DNA of 64,000 nt, from contig NZ_WOFO01000003.1 of NCBI RefSeq assembly GCF_010993705.1, positions 499,598 through 563,597 of the forward strand, given 5' to 3'. The notes beneath the pieces were generated by a model. The model did no database searches. It had not been told where the DNA came from and was given only the letters and a program-made list of their open reading frames with translations. Shown piece by piece: positions 26,213 to 34,014 of this stretch. Every line of letters starts with the position of its first letter. The first letter of the stretch is position 1. A program made the position numbers and the translations under genes. The stretch comes from Cyclobacterium sp. SYSU L10401 (GTDB lineage Bacteria; Bacteroidota; Bacteroidia; Cytophagales; Cyclobacteriaceae).

Positions 26213-26560
26213 ATGGATAAAAATTTTAAGAATATTGATTTCAAAAAAATTGAAGATATGGTGGAAGACGATTTAGACTTCCGAAACCAATTGTTGGATG
26301 CCATTCAGGCGGCTGTTGAAGAACTCCGAAGCACCTATATCAGGGGGATAGAGGAGAAAAGCCTACCTACGATCAAGCAGGCAAGACATAAAATAAAGCC
26401 TACCCTAGGTTTATTTGATTTGGAAAAATTAGCCATAATTATCGGTAACGGTAAGCGATTAATGCTGGAAAAGGGATTTGATGAGGGTATTGAAGCTCAT
26501 AAAAATGAATTTCTGGAGGCAGCGAATGATGTGCTGAAGGAGGTGAAAAATTACAGATAG
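26213..26560 (+). CDS. Hpt-like phosphotransfer protein
   Basis: This is a 115-residue all-helical protein. The segment QARH59KIKPTLGLFDLEKL matches the phospho-accepting helix of histidine phosphotransfer domains (HxxKG/P), with H59 as the putative phosphosite. The length equals a single Hpt domain. No kinase is fused or adjacent, and a stand-alone receiver protein follows about 180 bp downstream. It would shuttle phosphate between an unlinked hybrid kinase and a receiver. Confidence 0.6.
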   Translation: MDKNFKNIDFKKIEDMVEDDLDFRNQLLDAIQAAVEELRSTYIRGIEEKSLPTIKQARHKIKPTLGLFDLEKLAIIIGNGKRLMLEKGFDEGIEAHKNEFLEAANDVLKEVKNYR

Positions 26561-26646
26561 ATTTTCAATAGTCATTTTTTCCTGCTTCAAAATTCTGGTC
26601 CCAGCTCAATTGGGTAGGAATAAAAAAACATTTTATTTATAAGTAG

Positions 26647-26674
26647 TTGAATTGAGGGGGAAGTAATATCTTTG
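26647..26674 (+). promoter_or_regulatory. Candidate promoter of the receiver gene
   Basis: TTG (26647-26649), a 17-bp spacer and TATCTTTG (26667-26674) form a good Bacteroidota promoter. A second -7-like TATATTTG lies at 26726-26733, close to the start codon. Separate transcription of the receiver from the Hpt gene is therefore possible. Confidence 0.45.
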
Positions 26675-26742
26675 CTGGATTTGGAAGAAATTTTTCTTCA
26701 AAAAATGAGGTAATCCTGAAAACAATATATTTGTTTTGATTT

Positions 26743-27159
26743 ATGTGCATAAACCTGTTAATAGTGGATGATAGTGACGTTGATATTTTAATAGTTGAAG
26801 ATGCTATCTCGGAATTTTCTGACACTATTAATTTCAAAAGTTTTTCTCATCCCGAAAATTTTTTATCCTACATTGAATCGATCCATCCTGAAATGTTTCG
26901 GATGGAAAAATTCATCATAATTTCTGACATCAATATGCCCAAGATTAATGGTTTTGAAATGTTAGAGAGAATCAGGGCTCAGCCCCAAATGGCACTGGTT
27001 CCCATCATCATGTTCTCCTCCAGTTCCAGCCATCAGGATGCCCTCAAGTCCTTATCTTTAGGTGCCAATGCTTATTTGACCAAACCACTCCATATTGATA
27101 CCTACCAAAAACTAATTTGCAACACCATTGAATTTTGGAAGCATCATCTTCAGGCTTAA
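26743..27159 (+). CDS. Single-domain response regulator (CheY-like)
   Basis: The 138-residue product is a receiver domain with no output domain. The acidic pair D9-D10, phospho-acceptor D62 (SDINMPKINGFEML), the S92/S93 switch region and K114 (TKP) are all present, so it should be phosphorylatable. It pairs naturally with the upstream Hpt-like protein in a phosphorelay. This receiver subtype is often a signalling intermediate rather than a transcription factor. Confidence 0.88.
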   Translation: MCINLLIVDDSDVDILIVEDAISEFSDTINFKSFSHPENFLSYIESIHPEMFRMEKFIIISDINMPKINGFEMLERIRAQPQMALVPIIMFSSSSSHQDALKSLSLGANAYLTKPLHIDTYQKLICNTIEFWKHHLQA

Positions 27160-27172
27160 AGGCTTCAATGGC

Positions 27173-28372
27173 CTATATTTTTGTTAAGGCCAGCTCTGCA
27201 ACTTTATCTCCAATAGACAGCGCACTGGTAGCAGCCGGGGAAGGAGCATTGATGACATGAACCGCCCTGCTAGTTTCGTGGATGGCAAAATCATCCAAAA
27301 GGCCCCCTTCACGGTCGCATGCCTGCGCCCTGACACCTGCTCCTCCAGCTTCCAAATCCGTTTCCTGTATATCCGGAATCAACTCCTGAAGGGCTGCTGT
27401 AAAGGCCTTTTTTGAAAATGATCGTTTATACTCTCCCAGACCAGTTTTCCAATATTTTCCCGCCACTTTCTGAAGGCCTGGCCAACTTATGGCTTCTATA
27501 AATTCCTTCAGGTTAAAGTCACTTTTGTTATACCCCTCTTTCTTAAATGCCAGGACAGCATTAGGACCGGCTTCCACACCACCCCTCATCATCCGGGTAA
27601 AATGAACACCTAAAAAAGGGAAATTAGGATCTGGAACGGGGTAGATCAGGTTCTTGACCAAATATTGCCGTTCTTTCTTTATTTTAAAATACTCCCCTCT
27701 GAAGGGAATTATTTTAATGGACAAGGGGGCGTTTTCATGGAGTTCAGCAATTTTATCTGCGTATAAACCCGCACAGTTTATCAAAACCTTAGTAGTACAA
27801 TCACTGCTTGAAGTTTCAATTACAATTTTATTATTTATATTTTTGATATTCAGTACCTTATGGTTTATAAATATATCTCCCCCCAAGGCTTGAAATTCTT
27901 TGGCATAGCTTAATGCAACAGCTTTATAATCTACAATTCCTGTTTGCGGCACATGTAATGCACCCAGTCCACTACAATAGGGTTCCAGTTCTTTAAGCTC
28001 ATCCAAAGTAATGGACCTAATACCGGTTAGCCCATTTTGCAAACCTCTTTCCAATAGAAATTTTAGCTGTGGCAATTGATCTTTTTCTGTGGCTACCACC
28101 ACCTTGCCGGTTATTTCATAGGGGATTTCATGTGTTTCGCAATATTGTACCAATTGTCGGTAGCCGTCAATACAGTTCTTAGCTTTGAGGCTTCCAGGCT
28201 TATAGTACAAACCGGAATGGATTACACCACTGTTATTTCCGGTCTGATGCCGGGCCAATTCTCCTTCTTTTTCAAGAATGGCTACTTTTAAATCAGGTTT
28301 TTGTGTCTTGATTTTTAATCCTGTTGCCAGGCCAACAATTCCTCCTCCTATAATGGTAATATCGTATGCCAT
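27173..28372 (-). CDS. lhgO: L-2-hydroxyglutarate oxidase
   Basis: This is a 399-residue FAD enzyme of the DAO superfamily from the ATG at 28372 (MAYDITIIGGGIVGLATGLK); upstream in-frame ATGs would add an unlikely leader. LhgO oxidises L-2-hydroxyglutarate to 2-oxoglutarate and passes electrons to the quinone pool. Family segments HQTGNNSGVIHSGLYYKPGS, VPDPNFPFLGVHFTRMM, EAGPNAVLAF and GGAGVRAQACDREG are all present. It is convergent with the receiver gene. Confidence 0.92.
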   Translation of the reverse strand: MAYDITIIGGGIVGLATGLKIKTQKPDLKVAILEKEGELARHQTGNNSGVIHSGLYYKPGSLKAKNCIDGYRQLVQYCETHEIPYEITGKVVVATEKDQLPQLKFLLERGLQNGLTGIRSITLDELKELEPYCSGLGALHVPQTGIVDYKAVALSYAKEFQALGGDIFINHKVLNIKNINNKIVIETSSSDCTTKVLINCAGLYADKIAELHENAPLSIKIIPFRGEYFKIKKERQYLVKNLIYPVPDPNFPFLGVHFTRMMRGGVEAGPNAVLAFKKEGYNKSDFNLKEFIEAISWPGLQKVAGKYWKTGLGEYKRSFSKKAFTAALQELIPDIQETDLEAGGAGVRAQACDREGGLLDDFAIHETSRAVHVINAPSPAATSALSIGDKVAELALTKI

Positions 28373-28477
28373 AAATTTCAGATCTGTGTGCACAAATATA
28401 GCCTGTAGTTAGATAAAACTTGAAGGTTTCGCAGATAATCGCAGCGGAAACCTTTCCCATCATCATTTACCTTGCCG

Positions 28478-29188
28478 CTACCATTGCTCATCTTCGTGGG
28501 AGGATTCCCTGTTTTGCTCAAAATATTCCGCCAGTAAATTGGGTGCGACATCTTCCAACCTAAGGGTAGCCTTGAGTAATAAGCCATTAATTTCCAGCAT
28601 CCTGTCATAGGTCGGTTGTTGAATATGAACAGGGATTTTATAGAGCAGGTGTTTGTTGTTTTGCAAAGTGGAACCTGGCTTAAAAAGAAAGGGCCATAAG
28701 GTTTTTGAGCAGGAATAACCGATATAATCAATTGGATAGGTATCCAGGTAGTTGGATATCCTTTCATTGATTTGATTGAAAAAAATTTCCGATTCTCCCA
28801 ATCTCACCCTTGATCCAGCCCTGGATTTCCCCTTTGTTTTCAGGTATTTGATTTGACTTTTACCTTGCTTTTTTCTGACCATATAGGCCCTGAAAACCTT
28901 ATGAGATATATTGATGCCATTTTCGAAATAGCCTACTGCTGCCATTCCTGCTTTTACCATACACAGGATATGGTTTTTTTCTTCCCACTTTATCCCGGCC
29001 TTTTCCGGTGCATAAACGGCTGTCATTGGAAGTCTTACATCCCCCAGCCTGCAGGCCTGATGATAAATAAAGATTTTATGCTTAATTGTATCGTATTCGT
29101 GTTGCATGCCATTTTTTGAGGTCCAATCCAAAAAATGCTCCAGCTCATCGGCTTTAATCAAGGCCTGCCGGTTGGTGTTTTGACTCAT
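28478..29188 (-). CDS. Vms1-like release factor (bacterial VLRF1/eRF1-type) protein
   Basis: This is a 236-residue protein. The central part, YFENGINISHKVFRAYMVRK then K-Q-G109-K-S-Q112, followed by KGKSRAGSRVRL and a helical stretch, aligns by eye with the catalytic region of eukaryotic Vms1/ANKZF1 (HKSFHRYTVRxxQGGSQ...AKSAGxxLRR). It keeps the GxxQ peptidyl-tRNA hydrolysis motif as G-K-S-Q. VLRF1 proteins act on stalled 60S/50S-nascent chain complexes. No zinc-finger or ankyrin part is present, as expected for bacterial members. The assignment is from pattern recognition only. Confidence 0.65.
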   Translation of the reverse strand: MSQNTNRQALIKADELEHFLDWTSKNGMQHEYDTIKHKIFIYHQACRLGDVRLPMTAVYAPEKAGIKWEEKNHILCMVKAGMAAVGYFENGINISHKVFRAYMVRKKQGKSQIKYLKTKGKSRAGSRVRLGESEIFFNQINERISNYLDTYPIDYIGYSCSKTLWPFLFKPGSTLQNNKHLLYKIPVHIQQPTYDRMLEINGLLLKATLRLEDVAPNLLAEYFEQNRESSHEDEQW

Positions 29189-29349
29189 AAAATTATAAAA
29201 TGGTTGTTTGATCGGAAGAACCTATTCCATGACAAAAAGGAAAATCGTTTACCATGACCATTCGGTAGATCGGCATTGTGATTCATGGAATTGACATTTT
29301 CATTTTTCAACATTTTTGCTACATTTAATTAATCAATATATAAAAACTT

Positions 29350-30543
29350 ATGAATATCGCCATGCTCGGTTCCGGGTTTATAGCCCGATTTTATGCGGAC
29401 ACTTTACATGCCCAAAGGAGGAAGGACCAGATCACTACTGTATATTCCAGAAATGAAGCCAATGCCAAAAGATTTGCTGCAGATTATGACTTGGAATCCT
29501 ATAGCACCGAAATGGAAGAAAGCATTGGTGCGGATAGTATTGATGCGGTAATTGTGGCCCTGCCCAACCACCTGCACGAAGAAGCCGTGCTGGCTTGTGC
29601 CAGGTTGGGAAAAGCCGTGTTGTGCACCAAACCACTGGGCAGAAATGCCAGTGAGGCCAGGCGCATGCTGGATGCAGTAGAGAAGGCTGGTATATTTGCC
29701 GGATACCTGGAGGACCTTTGTTACACACCCAAATTTTTGAAATCAGTAGAAAGTGTTGCTGCCGGAAGCCTGGGAAGGATATTGTGGACCAAATCCCGCG
29801 AAGCGCATCCCGGACCTCACAGCGACTGGTTTTGGGATAAGGAACTATCTGGCGGTGGAGCCATCATAGATCTAGCTTGTCATTGTGTAGAAATCGGTCG
29901 CAATTTTATCGGCAAGTCTGTACGGCCCATGGAAGTCATGTGCTGGGCAGATACCCAGGTGCACCCCATAGAAGCAGAAGACCATGCCATTGGGCTGGTC
30001 CGTTACGAAAATGGGGCCATTGGCCAGTTTGAAGTCAGTTGGACTTTTCGAGGAGGCATGGATTTGAGAGATGAAGTGATGGGAACGGAAGGTACCATTT
30101 GGCTGAATAGTTTTTTAAGAACCGGGTTTGACATGTTTACCACTGGTAAAGGGGGTAAATATGTGGCAGAAAAGGCAGAATCTGACTCAGGATGGCTATT
30201 TCCTGTTGGGGATGAAGCCCATGAATTGGGCTATCCGCACATGTTTACGGATATGTTTGATGCCATCGAAGAGGGCAGGGCACCCCTGGAAACCTTCTAT
30301 GACGGATATGTAGTCAATGCCATCCTTGATGCGGCATTTTTGTCAGCAAAAAGTAAAAATTGGGAAAAAGTCCTACTAGAAGATTGGAGAGGAGATTCAA
30401 AACACCAGCAGGATAAATTTTATGCTTCCTATGATGCCAGATACTTCCTGATTAAAAAAGAGCTTCTGCCCAATGGAGACGAAAAATTAATCCTGAAGGA
30501 CAAGGAAACCGGTAAGATCAAACAGGAAACCAAAAGAAATTAA
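29350..30543 (+). CDS. Gfo/Idh/MocA family oxidoreductase
   Basis: This is a 397-residue cytoplasmic NAD(P)-dependent sugar or polyol dehydrogenase. It has an N-terminal Rossmann fold (MNIAMLGSGFIARFYADTL), the substrate/cofactor motif CTKPLGRN (the EKP position, here TKP) and a C-terminal beta-sheet domain. The active-site histidine region (GGGAIIDLACHCVEIGRNFIG) is of the form expected for catalytic members. The substrate is not predictable. It starts a co-directional series continuing with the DUF5916 protein. Confidence 0.85.
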   Translation: MNIAMLGSGFIARFYADTLHAQRRKDQITTVYSRNEANAKRFAADYDLESYSTEMEESIGADSIDAVIVALPNHLHEEAVLACARLGKAVLCTKPLGRNASEARRMLDAVEKAGIFAGYLEDLCYTPKFLKSVESVAAGSLGRILWTKSREAHPGPHSDWFWDKELSGGGAIIDLACHCVEIGRNFIGKSVRPMEVMCWADTQVHPIEAEDHAIGLVRYENGAIGQFEVSWTFRGGMDLRDEVMGTEGTIWLNSFLRTGFDMFTTGKGGKYVAEKAESDSGWLFPVGDEAHELGYPHMFTDMFDAIEEGRAPLETFYDGYVVNAILDAAFLSAKSKNWEKVLLEDWRGDSKHQQDKFYASYDARYFLIKKELLPNGDEKLILKDKETGKIKQETKRN

Positions 30544-30721
30544 CCATTAAAACCAGGTTTGGCACAACCAATATAAATTACCGTTTTTTTCAATAGAATT
30601 GTAGAAATAAAAGTCCACAATAGGATTATTTAACTTATTATTGCCCTTCAAAATAAATTGATTCAAGGTAATATTTCGGGTTTTCGGTATGGTTTGGAGC
30701 TTATTTGCAGGGAAGGTTAAG

Positions 30722-32899
30722 ATGAATCAGGTCTGCCTGGTACTTTTAGGAGTACTCTTGTCATTTCCTGGTTTCAGTCAAAAAATTAATGATGACTACA
30801 GGTTGCATATCAAGCGGGCCAGTTCTCCGGTAATCATAGACGGTAAAGCGGATGAGCAGGCCTGGAAGGACGCTGAAGTGGCCAGTGATTTTTATATGAT
30901 CCTGCCCATGGACACCAGTTTCTCTCAGGTAGAGACGGAAGTCATGATGACCTATGACGATGAGCGCCTATACTTGTTGGTAATCAACCACCATGCTGTC
31001 CCCGGTCCCTATTATGTGGAATCACTGCGCCGGGATTTTTCATTTGGAAAGAATGACAATTTCCTCTTATTCATGGACACCTTCGATGACCAGACCAATG
31101 GCTTTTCATTTGGTGCCAATGCCGCCGGAGCCCAATGGGACGGGATCATGTATGAAGGGGGAAAGGTAGATTTAAGCTGGGACAATAAGTGGGTTTCCAA
31201 GGTTCAAAACTATGAAGACAGATGGGTTTTTGAGGCCTCCATACCGTTCAAATCCATCCGATACAAAAAAGGAATCAAGGAATGGGGGATTAATTTCAGT
31301 CGCCTGGACTTAAAAACCACGGAAAAATCTTCCTGGGCTCCTGTCCCCAGGCAGTTTCCTTCCGCCTCCCTGGCTTATACAGGTATCCTGGTTTGGGATG
31401 AGGCCCCGCCAGAGGCAGGAATGAATGTTTCCATCATCCCTTATGTCATGGGAGGTAGTGTAAAAGACAATGAAGGCGGCATTCCAACAGATTACCAAAA
31501 CAGGGTAGGAGTGGATGCAAAAATCGCTGTAAGTTCTTCATTAAACCTGGACCTAACCGTAAATCCTGATTTTTCGCAGGTGGAAGTGGACCGGCAGATT
31601 ACCAACCTGGATCGCTTCGAATTGTTTTTTCCTGAACGGAGACAATTTTTTCTGGAAAATGGAGATTTGTTCGCCAATTTTGGATACGAAACCATCCGGC
31701 CATTCTTTTCCCGACGCATTGGTTTGAATGCCCCCATTCAGTTTGGGGCCAGGCTTAGCGGAAAAATCAATCGCGACTGGCGTATTGGGGCCATGAACAT
31801 GCAAACAGGACAGGTAGAGGAAACGGCAACACCAGCCCAAAACTTTACCGTGATGTCAGCCCAAAGGAGAGTGGGACAACGGTCCAATATTGCCGCCATC
31901 TTCGTCAATAAGGCCAATATGGGCCAGGTGCCCGGCAGTAATGGAGCAAATGTGGAACCTATCCCTGCCTATGATAGAAATTTGGGTTTGGAATACAACC
32001 TGGCCTCATCCAACAACCTCTGGACCGGAAAGGCCCTTTTCCTGAAATCGTTTAGCCCCGTTCAATCGGGTGAAAGCATGGTGCATGCGGCCAATCTCAG
32101 GTATTCCAGTGGCAACCTGACCTGGGAATGGAAACATGAATACGTTTCACCCAATTATACAGCAGAGGTAGGTTATGTTCCCCGAAATGGCTACTACCGG
32201 ATCAATCCAAATATGGAATACCTCTTTTTCCCAAAGAGTAAGAAAATTCTCAGGCATGGCCCCACCGTAAATACTTCCCTTTTTTACAATATGGATAGGG
32301 AACAGACAGACAACATTACCGAATTGGGCTATACGGTGCGGTTCAGGAGTCAGAGTAACCTGACGGCCAAATACACCTATAACCGGATATTGTTACAACA
32401 GGCTTTTGACCCTACAAACTTTAGCGGCGATACATTGGCGGCGTTTACAGACCACACCTGGAATGCCATAGGCATGGAATATGTATCCAAACCGCAAAGT
32501 CTCTTTACTTACACTGTCTCCTCTCAGTACGGAGGCTATTTTGCTCAGGGAGAAAGGTTTAATCTATCTGGAGAGCTGGGATACAGGTTCCAGCCTTATG
32601 TTGGCCTATCGATGACGGGAAATTATAACCAGATTGATCTTCCGGAACCCTGGGGTGATACCAGGTTTTGGCTGGTGGGTCCCAGAGTGGATGTGACCTT
32701 TACCAACACCCTGTTTTTCACTGCATTTGCGCAATACAACGAGCAGATAGACAATATCAATTTAAACACCAGGTTTCAATGGCGGTTTAAGCCTGCTTCT
32801 GACCTTTACCTGGTTTTTACAGATAATTACCTGCCTGCACCATTTTATGTAAAAAACAGGACCCTGGCATTGAAATTTACTTACTGGTGGACCTGGTAG
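30722..32899 (+). CDS. DUF5916/CBM9-like outer-membrane protein
   Basis: This protein has 725 residues from the ATG at 30722, which gives a clean signal peptide (MNQVCLVLLGVLLSFPGFSQ); an ATG 11 codons earlier is less likely. An N-terminal CBM9-like domain (VIIDGKADEQAWKDAEVASDF..., about 20-210) is followed by DUF5916, which forms a C-terminal outer-membrane beta-barrel. Conserved DUF5916 stretches include NPDFSQVEVDRQITNLDRFELFFPERRQFFLEN. The family is common in Bacteroidota, of unknown function, possibly ligand binding at the surface. It ends with aromatic residues (TYWWTW), as barrels do. Confidence 0.82.
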   Translation: MNQVCLVLLGVLLSFPGFSQKINDDYRLHIKRASSPVIIDGKADEQAWKDAEVASDFYMILPMDTSFSQVETEVMMTYDDERLYLLVINHHAVPGPYYVESLRRDFSFGKNDNFLLFMDTFDDQTNGFSFGANAAGAQWDGIMYEGGKVDLSWDNKWVSKVQNYEDRWVFEASIPFKSIRYKKGIKEWGINFSRLDLKTTEKSSWAPVPRQFPSASLAYTGILVWDEAPPEAGMNVSIIPYVMGGSVKDNEGGIPTDYQNRVGVDAKIAVSSSLNLDLTVNPDFSQVEVDRQITNLDRFELFFPERRQFFLENGDLFANFGYETIRPFFSRRIGLNAPIQFGARLSGKINRDWRIGAMNMQTGQVEETATPAQNFTVMSAQRRVGQRSNIAAIFVNKANMGQVPGSNGANVEPIPAYDRNLGLEYNLASSNNLWTGKALFLKSFSPVQSGESMVHAANLRYSSGNLTWEWKHEYVSPNYTAEVGYVPRNGYYRINPNMEYLFFPKSKKILRHGPTVNTSLFYNMDREQTDNITELGYTVRFRSQSNLTAKYTYNRILLQQAFDPTNFSGDTLAAFTDHTWNAIGMEYVSKPQSLFTYTVSSQYGGYFAQGERFNLSGELGYRFQPYVGLSMTGNYNQIDLPEPWGDTRFWLVGPRVDVTFTNTLFFTAFAQYNEQIDNINLNTRFQWRFKPASDLYLVFTDNYLPAPFYVKNRTLALKFTYWWTW

Positions 32900-32910
32900 C
32901 ATCGGACCAG

Positions 32911-33855
32911 CTACCAATGATCCAGTCCCAGTAGTTTTCTACCCAGGGGACTTAAGCTGGCCCTTTCATACTTGGATTGTTCCCAGTTTCTGGGATCTCC
33001 CGGAAAGGCATATCCATCGGGTGCTATCCTGTTTTTCCAGGAAGATATGCGCCAATTTCTCAGCTCCTCATTATCATTCTCGGCTGGCATCATGGAGATG
33101 TATTGGGCCATCCTTACTTTGTCCCGACTGGTATTCGGGCGGATTCCATGGGGCAGTTTACTATTGAAGATCAACAGGTCACCCTCCTCCAGCTTTATTT
33201 TTGCCAATTCAAATCCACTGGTGTCAGGTTTGAACCTGTCCCTGTCTTCCGGTTGACTTTGTTTCCAGGTTTCATATTCGCGATAGAGTTCCGGGATACA
33301 TTGAAAACCTCCTACATTTGGTTCAGTCTGGTCATTCAATGCGACCAGTCCCTGAACATTTTGAGGGTTCGTTTCCGGATCATAATCCCAATGAATGAAG
33401 CCTTTGAACTCAAATCCAGGTCGGGAAGGCAGGTTAAGGTTTGCCCTGTCTATGGTAACCCAAAGTTCATCCATACCCCAAATATCGGTGAAGGTTTCAT
33501 ACACCTTAGGGTATTGCCGGATATCCCACAGGTATTGGTGGTTGTAAATTTCTACCATCCCGCTATTGGTCAATTCTTTCATTTTCATTTCCGGTTTGTC
33601 CTCCCCATACCAGGTTTCCGGACGATTAGGGTCCTTCTCTTCAAATTCCCACAACAACTGCTGCAACCTGGATGTCAGTCCTTTGGGTACTGCTTTTTTG
33701 ATGATCACATACCCGTTGTCTACCCAGAAATGCCAATCATTCTCCGTCAAAACCTTCAGCGGACGACCCGTGCTTCTGTCATTTAAAAAAACTTTACTGG
33801 AGGTCGCAGTAGATGGGTTTCCAGGAATATCTTTATGATTTTTATTAATAGCCAT
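32911..33855 (-). CDS. Phytanoyl-CoA dioxygenase (PhyH) family protein
   Basis: This is a 314-residue Fe(II)/2-oxoglutarate-dependent oxygenase. The iron ligands are visible as H-W-D in GFIHWDYDPET and the distal histidine in LPHGIRPNTSRDKVRMAQYI, whose Arg should bind 2-oxoglutarate. The N-terminal part contains GYVIIKKAVPKGL. PhyH members hydroxylate lipids, compatible solutes or other small molecules, and the substrate is unknown. It is convergent with the DUF5916 gene (stops 11 bp apart) and divergent from the PIG-L gene. Confidence 0.85.
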   Translation of the reverse strand: MAINKNHKDIPGNPSTATSSKVFLNDRSTGRPLKVLTENDWHFWVDNGYVIIKKAVPKGLTSRLQQLLWEFEEKDPNRPETWYGEDKPEMKMKELTNSGMVEIYNHQYLWDIRQYPKVYETFTDIWGMDELWVTIDRANLNLPSRPGFEFKGFIHWDYDPETNPQNVQGLVALNDQTEPNVGGFQCIPELYREYETWKQSQPEDRDRFKPDTSGFELAKIKLEEGDLLIFNSKLPHGIRPNTSRDKVRMAQYISMMPAENDNEELRNWRISSWKNRIAPDGYAFPGDPRNWEQSKYERASLSPLGRKLLGLDHW

Positions 33856-34014
33856 CGTAAAATTTTTATCTTTCAGGCAAAATATAACATTAATAATTTA
33901 ATTCTACAAAAACCTAAAATATTAAGAATAAGCGACATTTTTGATTTGATCTGCTTATATTTCCATTAATGTAAATTAGTTTCAGGATGGATTTTACATT
34001 GCTTAGCTTGAAAC

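Noticed and set aside
32894-32916. Inverted repeat TGGTAGC/GCTACCA between convergent stops
   Set aside because: Arms overlap both stop regions and there is no T tract, so calling a terminator is not justified.
32977-33786. 269-residue plus-strand frame
   Set aside because: Antisense to the PhyH dioxygenase gene, whose motifs are intact; a shadow frame.
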